From Siphonodentalium dalli (lineage: Eukaryota; Mollusca; Scaphopoda; Gadilida; Siphonodentaliidae): DNA of 64,000 bases. Every line of letters starts with the position of its first letter. The first letter of the stretch is position 1. Under the pieces are notes generated by a model. That model searched no databases and had not been told where the DNA came from. It worked only from the letters and a program-made list of their open reading frames with translations. The translations under genes were made by a program, and so were the position numbers. Below, in pieces: positions 37,101-49,400 of this stretch. The stretch spans positions 114,006,004 to 114,070,003 of the forward strand of contig CP136064.1 of NCBI GenBank assembly GCA_032622095.1. Reading direction: 5' to 3'.

Positions 37101-40100
37101 GAGATATCTGCAAATAGGGGATAGATAGAGGAACGGCGCCCCATACATTTCAGTGTGGACTATTGGTACCATATAAAATTATGTTGGGTTATATTTAAAG
37201 TTACTTGTGAGTTGTGAGTCGTGACGGTCCTACTAAACAACGAACATAATCGAACACAAACATAAGTCCAAAAAAGCGGAATAGAAGGGTTAAATTAGGT
37301 TTGTGGATGTTCATTCTATGTGTATGCAGTATCATTTCCAACTTTGATTACTTATTTTTGTTTTGTTATTACTGTTATTTTAATACAAAGCTACTAAACA
37401 ACGAATACAAACGAATATAACATTGGCCATATAGCACTATAAGGCGTTAATCAAGGTGTTAATAAACTACCACTTACTCTATACAGCTTACTCTGTCTCC
37501 TTTTTAATTACACATCTCATTCACTATAAGACTTTGTTTAACTCCCATCAGCCTTTATCTGGGCTTGCGACCAGCAGACATCATAGAAGTCTGGCAAATT
37601 AAAAAAAAATGTTCAGTTCACAATTATAAGCTTAAAAATCTCAATATGTTAAGGATATCTAAATCAAATGAAGTGCCTATTCTGCATGCTTGGACCTCTA
37701 TATTTGCACTGGGATCGTACAAGTTTTCAACAATAGAAAGCAAAATTCAGAAATGTTGGACTAATAACAATTGTGAAAGCCTTAACAAAAATAATATATT
37801 ATAAAATAATTGGAAGGCAATATAATTAACTGGTTTGACAGACAATTTAAATGAAATAGTGACTGACCAACTGTGTGACATTCGAGGAGCCCTCCATGGT
37901 GGCAGGGATTTTACCTTAGATATTGCGTCTTCTTGCAGAACAACGAGACAGATGGGTGCGAAGACTTCTTAATTTGTGAGTGACAATTCCAAACTTCAAC
38001 TGTTTGATACTTAGAAAGCACTACTGAAAGAGCAGTGTGATATATCTGATCTATCTGCACCAATTTTCCTACATATCTTCTGAGGTGATAAGAAACGCTC
38101 TTTATTACTGAGCCTGTTAAAAATGTTGTGTACAATATGTGACAAATGAATGACCAACCATATCTCAGATATTCGATTAGATAATGATTTTTGTGTTGCA
38201 AATAATTTCAATTTATCTTACCATTTCAGCTTTTTGTCAATCGAACAAACACATGGTAATTCTAACCGAGGAGGATGAAACTAAATGATAAATGCTTGGA
38301 ACACATAAATCAATTGTTCAATTGCAGAAGTGTTGAAATCGCAAGAATTTTCAAATGCAATTGCACAGAATTAAACTCTCAATTGCATGAGACTCTTGAC
38401 AAACGAGTGATTATAGCTTTAATACAGAAAAATTACGAGTTTGCGCAACATGCTTGTTCGATCAAAGTACGTCATGTTGAAAAATAATTAGCAGTACTTC
38501 TCATAGTCGTTCATGTATCAATGCCAAATCTTAAACTCATTACCGTAACAAATCGCGACATGCCTACTTATTTTTTTTCAAAAGAATTTAACTTTAAATC
38601 CGCCTGACTTCTACAAAGTCTTCTGGTCCCAAGCCCAGATAAAGACTGAGGGGAGTTAAACAAAGTCAAAACAAAACAGTTATGATGGTGTGATAAACAA
38701 AGAGACCGAATATAAGCCATACATGTATAGAGTAAGTGGTAGTTAATTAACACCTTGCTATGATTAATGCCTTATAGTGCTATATACAGCCAATGTTATG
38801 TTCGTTTGTGTTCGTTGTTTAGTAGCTTTGTATTCAAATAATGCTAATAAATCAAATAATAAGTAATCAAAATTGTAAATAACACCACATATGCATAGAA
38901 TGGATCCCAACACACCCACGCACCCAATTTCACCCTTCTATTCCACTTTTTGGAATAAGTTAACATAATTACATACTGACGACAAATAACATTGTCTTGG
39001 ATATTTTATTCCACACCCATTGACGTGAGGTACATGTATTCAACGGAATCCGAGCCATTGAATACATAGTAGTGTATACCTCTAGTGGAATACTAGCCGG
39101 AACTATTTTTAGCTCAACTTACTTTTGTAAGTTTGAGCTATTGCCATGGCTTGGCGTCCGTCGTCCGTGTGTCCGTCAACAATTTCCTTTGGCGCGGGCT
39201 ACAGGTCGTACCTTTGGTCTGATCTTTATGAAATTTTGCATGAATGTTGACATTGACATGTAGATGGGAACGAGTCATTTTGGGGTCATTCGGCCAAAAA
39301 TAAGTGGCCGCTGGTGGCCATTTTGGATTTCAAAATTCAATCCATTGGCGCGGGCTACAGGTCGTACTGTTCGTCTGATCATTATGAAATTTGTCATGGA
39401 TGTTAATATTGACATGTAGATGGGAACGAGTGATTTTGGGGTCGTTCAGCCAAAAAACATGGCCGCTGGCAGCCATCTTGGATTTTACTCTTTGCATGAC
39501 TAAATCCTTTGGCGCAGGCTACAGGTCGTAGTTTTGATCAGAACTTCATGAAATTTGTCATGGATGTTAACAATGACATGTAGATGGGAACGAGTGATTT
39601 TGGGGTTGTTCGGCCAAAAACATGGCCGCCAGCAGCCATCATGGATTTTACTCTTTGCATGACTAAATCCTTTGGCGTGGGCTACAGGTCGTACCTATGG
39701 TCTGATCTTTATGAATTTTGTCATGAATGTTGACATTGACATGTAGATGGGAACGAGTCATTTTGGGGTCATTCGGCCAAAAAACATGGCCGCTGGTGGC
39801 ATTTTGGATTTCAAAATTCAATCCATTGGCGCAGGCTACAGGTCGTGCTGTTCGTCTGATCATCATGAAATTTGTCATGGATGTTATTATTGACATGTAG
39901 ATGGGAACGAGTGATTTTGGGGTCGTTCAGCCAAAAAACATGTCCGCCAGCAGCCATCTTGGATTTTACTCTTTGCATGACTAAATTCTTTGGCGCGGGC
40001 TACAGGTTGTAGCTTTGGTCAGAACTTCATGAAATTTGTCATGGATGTTAACAATGACATGTAGATGGGAACGAGTGATTTTGGGGTTGTTCGGCCAAAA

Positions 40101-43100
40101 AACATGGCCGCCAGCAGCCATCATGGATTTTACTCTTTGCATGACTAAATCCTTTGGCGCGGGCTAAAGGTCGTACCTATGGTCTGATCTTTATGAATTT
40201 TGTCATGAATGTTGACATTGACATGTAGATGGGAACGAGTCATTTTGGGGTCATTCGGCCAAAAAACATGGCCGCTGGTGGCCATTTTGGATTTCAAAAT
40301 TCAATCCATTGGCGCGGGCTACAGGTCGTGCTGTTCGTCTGATCATCATGAAATTTGTCATGGATGTTATTATTGACATGTAGATGGGAACGAGTGATTT
40401 TGGGGTCGTTCAGCCAAAAAACATGTCCGCCAGCAGCCATCTTGGATTTTACTCTTTGCATGACTAAATTCTTTGGCGCGGGCTACAGGTTGTAGCTTTG
40501 GTCAGAACTTCATGAAATTTGTCATGGATGTTAACAATGACATGTAGATGGGAACGAGTGATTTTGGGGTTGTTCGGCCAAAAAACATGGCCGCCAGCAG
40601 CCATCATGGATTTTACTCTTTGCATGACTAAATCCTTTGGCGCGGACTAAAGGTCGTACCTATGGTCTGATCTTTATGAATTTTGTCATGAATGTTGACA
40701 TTGACATGTAGATGGGAACGAGTCATTTTGGGGTCATTCGGCCAAAAAAAATGGCCGCTGGTGGGCATTTTGGATTTCAAAATTCAATCCATTGGCGCGG
40801 GCTACAGGTCGTGCTGTTCGTCTGATCATCATGAAATTTGTCATGGATGTTATTATTGACATGTAGATGGGAACGAGTGATTTTGGGGTCGTTCAGCCAA
40901 AAAACATGTCCGCCAGCAGCCATCTTGGATTTTACTCTTTGCATGACTAAATTCTTTGGCGCGGGCTACAGGTTGTAGCTTTGGTCAGAACTTTATGAAA
41001 TTTGTCATGGATGTTAACAATGACATGTAGATGGGAACGAGTGATTTTGGGGTTGTTCGGCCAAAAAACATGGCCGCCAGCAGCCATCATGGATTTTACT
41101 CTTTGCATGACTAAATCATTTGGCGCGGACTAAAGGTCGTACCTATGGTCTGATCTTTATGAATTTTGTCATGAATGTTGACATTGACATGTAGATGGGA
41201 ACGAGTCATTTTGGGGTCATTCGGCCAAAAAACATGGCCGCTGGTGGCCATTTTGGATTTCAAAATTCAATCCATTGGCGCGGGCTACAGGTCGTGCTGT
41301 TCGTCTGATCATCATGAAATTTGTCATGGATGTTAATATTGACATGTAGATGGGAACGAGTGATTTTGGGGTCGTTCAGCCAAAAAACATGGCTGCCAGC
41401 AGCCATCTTGGATTTTACTCTTTCCATGACTAAATTCTTTGGCGCGGGCTACAGGTTGTAGCTTTGGTCAGAACTTCATGAAATTTGTCATGGATGTTAA
41501 CAATGACATGTAGATGGGAACGAGTGATTTTGGGGTCGTTCAGCCAAAAAACATGGCCGCCAGCAGCCATCTTGGATTTTACTCTTTCAATGACTAAATC
41601 CTTTGGCGCGGGTTACAGGTCGTACCTTTGGTCTGACCTTTATCAAATTTGTCATGAATATTGATATTGACATGTATATGGTAACGAGTCATTTTGGGGT
41701 CATACGGCCAAAAAACATGGCCGCTGGCAGCCATCTTGGATTTCAAAATTCAATCCATTGGCACGGGCTACAGGTCGTACTGTTTGTCTGATCATCATGA
41801 TATTTATCATGGATGTTAATATTAACATGTAGATGGGAACGAGTCATTTTGGGGTCGTTTGGCTAAAAAACATGTCCGCCAGCAGCCATATTGGATTTTA
41901 CTCTTTGCATGAATAAATCCTTTGGTGCGGGCTACAGGTCGTAGCTTTGGTCGGAACTTCATGAAATTTGTCATGTATGTTAACAATGACATGTAGATGG
42001 GAAACGAGTCATTTTGGGGTCGTTCAGCCGAAAAACATGGCCGCCAGCAGCCATCTTGGATTTTACTCTTTGCATGACTAAATCCATTGGCACAGGCTAC
42101 AGGTCATACCTTTGATCAGATCATTATGAGATTTGTAAAGGCTGTAGATGGGAACAAGTCATTTTGGGGTAATTCGGAAAAAAACATGGCTGCCGGTGGC
42201 CATTTTAGAATTTACTCTTTGCATCAATAAATCCTTTGGCACACCATAATCACCACATCCCTGATCCATTCATTATGAAACCTGTTATGAATGTTGATAT
42301 TGACATGTACATCTAGTCTTACTTAGACATTTCAATTAGCACTTTTCCTATTCCTCCATTTACTGTCGACCATTAAATTATTCCCCTACCTAAGTTGAGC
42401 TACAGTGTCATTGACACTTTCATTGTTGACGTTGTCGCCAAGAAAGATGACGTACATTACGTCGATCATCCGCTTCCGGTAATCCCACCATAATTACTGG
42501 CTATTTGTCAGACTTAAATCACAATGAAGGTGGCTATAGTAACAATGGATATGACATTCATGGATTGAACTTATCTGACTGAACGGTGTAGAATAAATAA
42601 AGAACACAACTTGCATCATAATCTCGAATCTTTTATCGAACTCGTTGCGGACGGCGCAAAGTTATATTTCGCTCGAGCTACGCTTGCGCAATAATTTGTG
42701 ACAGTGTTATCTGTATGTGCGATTGTTTGTTAGTATCACAAAATCTCTTCACTCAAAAGAGTAGAAAGCATGGGAATACGCCTGATTGAAAAAAATTGAT
42801 TCAAATGAATGGGGGGGGGGTGGTTCTGTTCCCATTTGCATGTCATGTGAAATTCATGGAACACTACTGTCCCGGTGGACGTCATTCCTTCAGAGTTCCT
42901 GAGGTCTATTTATAGATAATTTGTGACAGTGTTGTCTGTATGTGCGATTGTTTGTTAGTATCACAAAATCTCTTCACTCAAAAGAGTAGAAAGCATGGGG
43001 ATACGCCTGATTGAAAAAAATTTATTCAAATGAATGATTTCGAATTGCATCAATTTCTAGGGCCCTAGCTCAACACAAATATTATTTATGTGTGGGATAG

Positions 43101-46100
43101 TAAACATGGACATATGAAAAGATACTATCACTTCCCTTTTGTTTTACTTTCTTCAATAAAAAAAATAAAAACGAATAACACTTCAATACAAATTATTAAT
43201 TATTGCTTGTGCTCCAGCACAAATATCCAGAATCATTAACTTAGGCCTGCTCAGCGAAAAAATATATGTTAATCAATGGAGCAAATTAATGGACAGTCGC
43301 TTACCGATTTTGGCAAGTTTACATTTCAAGTTCCCAACTAAGTATGATATCAATTATGACCCTAATCCATAAACCCTTAAAAGGTACTCAATACGATCAG
43401 ACGCTCCTAAATTACTATTTCTTTGGCTTCGGGGGTAAAAAATATTTGATTCGAGTTGAGGAACCCACCCATCAAAGCTCAGAGTGATCAGATATTGATT
43501 TTTGAAGTTTGTTATTTCTCGAGATGTGTAATAATATGTGGCCCAGAAACACGTGGTCAAACAGAGGGTCTTGGACTAAATTGCGGATAAAGATGGATAA
43601 CTCTAACATCAAGTGGCAATATGGTAAAATTTTGTGATACTTCAGTGATAATACGGCCATATTTTGTTGGACAAAATGTTGATAAATAACAAGTTTTGGG
43701 AAATTTGATACCATAGTGGTTAGCATTATTTTGTTGCAATAAATCAATTCTGATAACTAAAGAGTATTTTGAAGAAATGTTGTTGTTGTATCTGATCGGA
43801 TTGAGTACCTTTAAAGATGATCTATCTCTTCCCAGCAAAATTTATATACTTGTAGATTCCAGGGTATAAAAATTATAGATATGAATTGAGGACCTGTCCA
43901 GAAAATTAAAGCTTCTATCATTTAAGATAATTTTTTTTTAGAATTTCTTATGACATTCGTGGGACAGTTTTAGGGGCCATTTTCAGAACCGAAATATGCA
44001 CGAAAACATTCAGATCGTACCAATAAGGAGAACTCTATCTTGCTGGTAGCCTTAACTCTTTTGATGCCAAATGCTCATTATTTTGAATTATCTGGTTGAT
44101 GCCAAACACGCATGATTGCGAAAAAATTCCCAGCTTATTCCAATATCGTGGCACTGGGACATTCTGTTGTGGTGCCAGGTGGCATAAAAGGAGTTAATCA
44201 CAGAAAATTGCAGATCAACTAAGAGATTTACCGCGAATTTCGATGGAAATATTTTGTCATTACAGACAATTAAATAATATACCCGATCTTCAGTTTTATC
44301 TGTATTTTTATTCACAAAATAACTATTTTAAGTCTTGAATTCTGGATTTATAAAAATTATGTTGTTGTTGTAATTGTGGCTCGGAAAAGATAGAACATCT
44401 TTAACTGGTTCAGTGCAAAAGCCCATATTTGGACTTAACATAAGAGTGCTGGAAGCCCAGATCTGGGTTTTGGTGATGACAATGTGTTACTTGTTTAGTT
44501 TAATCATTTAAATAGAGTTTGTCAGTTAATATTTTTGAAATATTGTTACATATATATAAGTTTGGACATTGTTAAGTTTGAATGGATGCTGACTGATAAA
44601 ATTGTCAGAAAAGGTACTTCTATTGGGAAAAGTTTGAGAAAAATGACAAATCATTTTGCCCAATGGTGTCCGACAACCAAGCTCATATCCATAACCTAAT
44701 TTGACAACCAGACTCTCGTAACCATAAGCTATTCTGAAAAACAAACTTATAACCGTAACTTAATCCAAATCCATACTCATAACCATCACCTAAACTGACG
44801 ACCAGACTCACAACCATAGCCTAATGAGACATCTAGGCTCATAACCATAGCCTAATGAGACATCCAGGCTCATAACCATAGCCTAATGAGACATCTAGGC
44901 TCATAACCTAAACACAAATGTATATATGTGGGGGATCTAATTTGAGAAAAGAGTGCAAATGTAATAAATTCAATGATTTTCTGTTTATTGAAATATATAT
45001 ACGCATTTCAATATGTGTATGTAGGATATTTAACAGCGAACCAGTTAACATATTGAGTTCCTTTTTTTTCAGTCGACACTAGACTTCATGAGCCTCTACT
45101 TGTGATGGATTCAGAGTACATGCTCATGGACTTGGAAGTTGAAATGATGACACAGTGTTCTCAGATGCATCTTGTTTGTCAAAAAGAGCTATTAGGCAAA
45201 GTACGTTTAATCCTATCTATTATATATTTTGAAACTTCTGTCTGTCTGTATGTATGTGTGTTATAGACTCGAAAACTGCTTGACCGATCCAACTCAAATT
45301 TGGTATGTACTATGTAGGCCTACTTTGATCCCGGGAACAATATGGGCGGGTCCAATTTAACGTGCGACTGTGTCCTTGACCTCGCTAATATACGCTCATA
45401 TAGGCATGTTTCTGGACCGATCGAACAACAGTTTTTTTCCCAAAATACATGTAGCCCAGACGAAGTCGGGCACATCAGCTAGTTGGAATATATTTTCCAC
45501 AAAACACTCATTGCTCAATTGTTTGAACCAAGCTGATTGGCATATTGTTCAAAGCTTATGCTGGACAGCGTTCCCAGCCATACACCTAGGTCAACATGAT
45601 AAATTTTGTAAATTGCTGCTTCCAGAAGGGTGGCTCACTACATGTATGTTCATGATGAACTACCATACATTGCATTATGTGGCTATCGATGCTCATTACC
45701 CATCTTACATTACTCTATGTCCATGGCGTAACATCTGAGCCCAATATTACAATTCTATTGTTTTGACAAACATGCTTGTTCATTTCCTATTGATTTGGCC
45801 ACTAGCTGAGTAATTATCTATTGTTTAAATACAAATCATTTGACTGAGAATCTAAATACTAGTTTGCTGCAATTTTTACCCTTGGCAATAAGTGAGATCA
45901 CTGAGTCACTACCATAATTGATCCATCCTGCCCCCATTCCACGGTTTAAGTGCTTCAGGTAAAAGTTCTAGAGTAGAATTCCATATATGGAGTTTTGAAT
46001 ATTCATTATTTCCATATACGGACTTCATGAATATTCAAAAGCTCCATATATGGAATGCCCAGGAAACGTGGGCTCATATACGCTCATATAGGCATGTTTC

Positions 46101-46406
46101 TGGACCTCGACCGATCTGTCTCACATTTTTATGTAGGGCTGTAGCACTGTATGCACGGAATGGGGCTGGAAGGATTCAATATGGTAGCGACTCAGTGATC
46201 TTGCTTATTAGAAGACTAGTAATCTTCCAAAATGATCCATCTATTTATACCCCATGTAACAATGATATGAGGTAGATTTGGTAGAAAAGTAATCAGCCAC
46301 GTTACTAGTATTTCAAATAAAACACTAGTAAATCAAGCAGTGGCAGTCTATAAGTGTCGGCGCACACGATCCCGATTTTGCCCGGTTAAATCCGGCTGCA
46401 GGATAA

Positions 46407-46437
<31 letters not shown>

Positions 46438-49400
46438 TCCGCGCACACGAGTCATATTTTCACTCCGGCCATATGCATGCTATGGTCACTGTAGTATTAT
46501 AGCCAACTGGTGTGGTCAGTCTATCTAGCCAGTTACTATAGCTAGTCATGGTGATTTATATTAATATGTATTTCTAAAAACTAGTAATAACTAATATTTA
46601 TTAATTATAAACTAAATAAATATATTAATAATATATTGAGGTCACAAACAATAGCCGTAAATTGGCATAATAGACCTTTCCACAGCTGCCGCCCTCTTGT
46701 TGCGATTATTATACAGGCACTCATTTTCTGCCCACAGGTCTGCCAGCCATTGTTCCTTGTCGATCGATCAGAATTCTTTATTTAATTTCGAAAGCGGTCG
46801 CCGTTAACTTTTCCGACATTTTGAATGAGGTTTTGGTCATGTGATGGTCATGTGACAAGCAAAACACGCGCGTTGCCATCGTCACGAGCCAGATTTTCCT
46901 GATTAAATCAAACTCAGATTGATCGGTCCGATTAAATCGGATCCGACAAAAAACGCTCCAAAGTTAAGCGCACACAGTCCCGATTGTCCCCGATTTATCC
47001 GGAAACCGGATTAATCAGGGACAATCGGGATCGTGTGCGCTGACACTAAGGAGACTATAGAATATATACAATCAGAAATATTTTGTATGATCCTAATATT
47101 TTGTGCTAATATAAACCATCCCTTTTACCTTTTTCAGCAACCTCGTAGTGCCACAAAAAGACGTGCCAGTAATACGTTCTTCAATAAAGGTATGTACAGT
47201 TATGTGTATGTTTACCATTTGACTGCTTAACCCTTTGAACCCTGGCTCCCCACAACGATCGACACCATGACCCTGGGCTCCCAGTGTTATTTTAAATTTA
47301 TTGTAGACTTTGTTTAGGCGCAATGTGTGGGTTCTGTTTAAGTGGTGCCACAGATCTGAAACTTTACATGTATGTTCCCCATGGACCACTGATTATTTTA
47401 AGACCGGGACACATTTCCACACGATCACTCCCTGGCAACGGTTGCTATGCAGCTACCCAAAATTGAATGTAAAATGCAATTATAGCTTTTATCGACGTAT
47501 TTCAGCCCTAGGAAATGGCGTTTTTGATGCAGCCCATGCCCCATTGTGAAATTTGTTATATATCTGGCCGGATGAGTGAACCAAAATTTTGTTTAAGGGT
47601 AGCAATGGTTGCTAACCCCAAATGATCCAATGACACCATTGCCCTGAGCATTCAATCGTATTATGCCCCAGTTTAGACATTTCCTAGGCGCATGTTACGT
47701 TTTTCCAAAATCACGTGACGAGCGTTTTGGTTGGTCTCGTCGACAATAAAATGCCAGAGTGCATCATCTGTCCATACTTATTGAAGTTGGTACATACTTT
47801 GGTCACGGCTTCTCTTTCGGTGTAAAGGTACGTATAACAAACGAATTTGCGTCCCTTTTCAACGTATGGACATTATGATCACCGTGACTAATTGCAGGTA
47901 TGAAGCCACGCCCCCTGCCATGCCCCTACCTCGACATAAGCTCCGCCCACTTTCACAACACCTCAACTACCCCATACATTGATCTCTTGTCGTATCTCTA
48001 CTTGAAACAACGCCACCCGCTCCTGGAGCGACTGACGTCTAAATCTCTCCCAGTGTCACTGTGCTTTCGTTCTCCCATTCTAACTCACAAATGGTGTAGT
48101 CATCATCATCGAAATCTTCCGCGTCCGATTCCAAAATTTTCCGGACCACCTCGTCTACCGAAAATGTTTTAGGCTTCATAATTCATGATGTTGTGTGCTT
48201 AAACACAATAGCAACTAGACACAAACAAAAACATAATTATTTGAGAAGCAGATGACTGCGACGATGTATGTAAACAACAAACACGTGGCGGTCGATATAT
48301 GGCCGGTCCAGCGGCCGGTATACCGGCCGCTGGGGTATTTGGAGGTTCACGCTGCGGCCGGTTTTCTGGCCGCTTTGGTTCAAAGGGTTAATTGAGTAAT
48401 CAGGAGCTCAGAAACTTTACTCCTCAACGTTTCGTGCACTGTTTAATCGAGCATTGTTCATTTTTATATTTGTACATTGTGGTTTACGAATGTATCTATA
48501 CTTGCTATTCCCCTGATCAATAACATTTACCATACACATTTAAACTCCAATTTTAGCATGATACTACACCAAACTACCTAGTGCCTCTGATTGTTGGTGA
48601 CAGTTGGTAATGTGTATGGCACATTGGGCTATTATAAGCCGTCCATCATGAGCTATTTTTATATTGTATTGAAGTTCCATGTAGTTGACTCAAGTGACAA
48701 ATGTTCAGTTCAGTATACTGTATTAGAACATGTCTTGTCACTGACTAGTATGTCCACATAGTGATCAGTGGTCTGGGTATACATGTAGTTATCTCTGTGA
48801 CTATATCCTCCCAATGCGCTTTAATTATGTATCAACTCCAATAATGCTTTATTTTCTAATTCTTAATTAGAACTTATTACTTAATGTATTGCAGCCACTG
48901 TCCAGTTGGACCGGTTAGAGAATGTGCTATCCAAGTCACAGTATTCAAGACTATCCGTTTCAGTAAGTTTGTCTTGCATGATTAATATCCACAGCATTTT
49001 GCAGTCCTTGAAATTTGAGAAAAGCCATGAAATAATCACTTCTATAGCTCTCCAAAATTAGCTTCAGGAAGGCTAAAGCCTGTTAATTGGTGCAGCTATT
49101 GGCTGAGCTGAGGCAAAGAGAAATTTCCTCGGCTATGCAAATGTTAGAACCCGCCAAGGTTTGTGAAAAACTGAAGCAAATTGCTGCAGACACTGTCTTA
49201 GTGTTGCACTGTGGAAGCCTGCAGACATTAAAAACTAAACATTGATTACCAAGGATACTGAGATAACAAGGATTAAATAATCCTTGATAATCAAATAATT
49301 TTAATCCAGACCCAACCAAAGTCTGCCATGATAATGGATCAAGTTCCAATTGTAAAATGGAGTTATATGTGTAGAGCATGCAATCGGTATGCAGATTCTA

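Larger units (their letters stand above)
33744..37142. mobile_element. Non-autonomous element with GGAGATATCTCC palindrome array, split by later insertions
   Basis: Inverted ends GGGGCCGTTCCTCTATTTAT (left) and the inverse of GGGGCGCCGTTCCTCTATCT (right). The interior is a dense array of the palindrome GAGATATCTC with AATTCA/AATCACTAA linkers at 33770-34015, 35195-35275 and 36706-37115. The gaps are two other elements. With these removed the array would be about 0.8 kb. Terminal duplications were not resolved. Confidence 0.75.
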
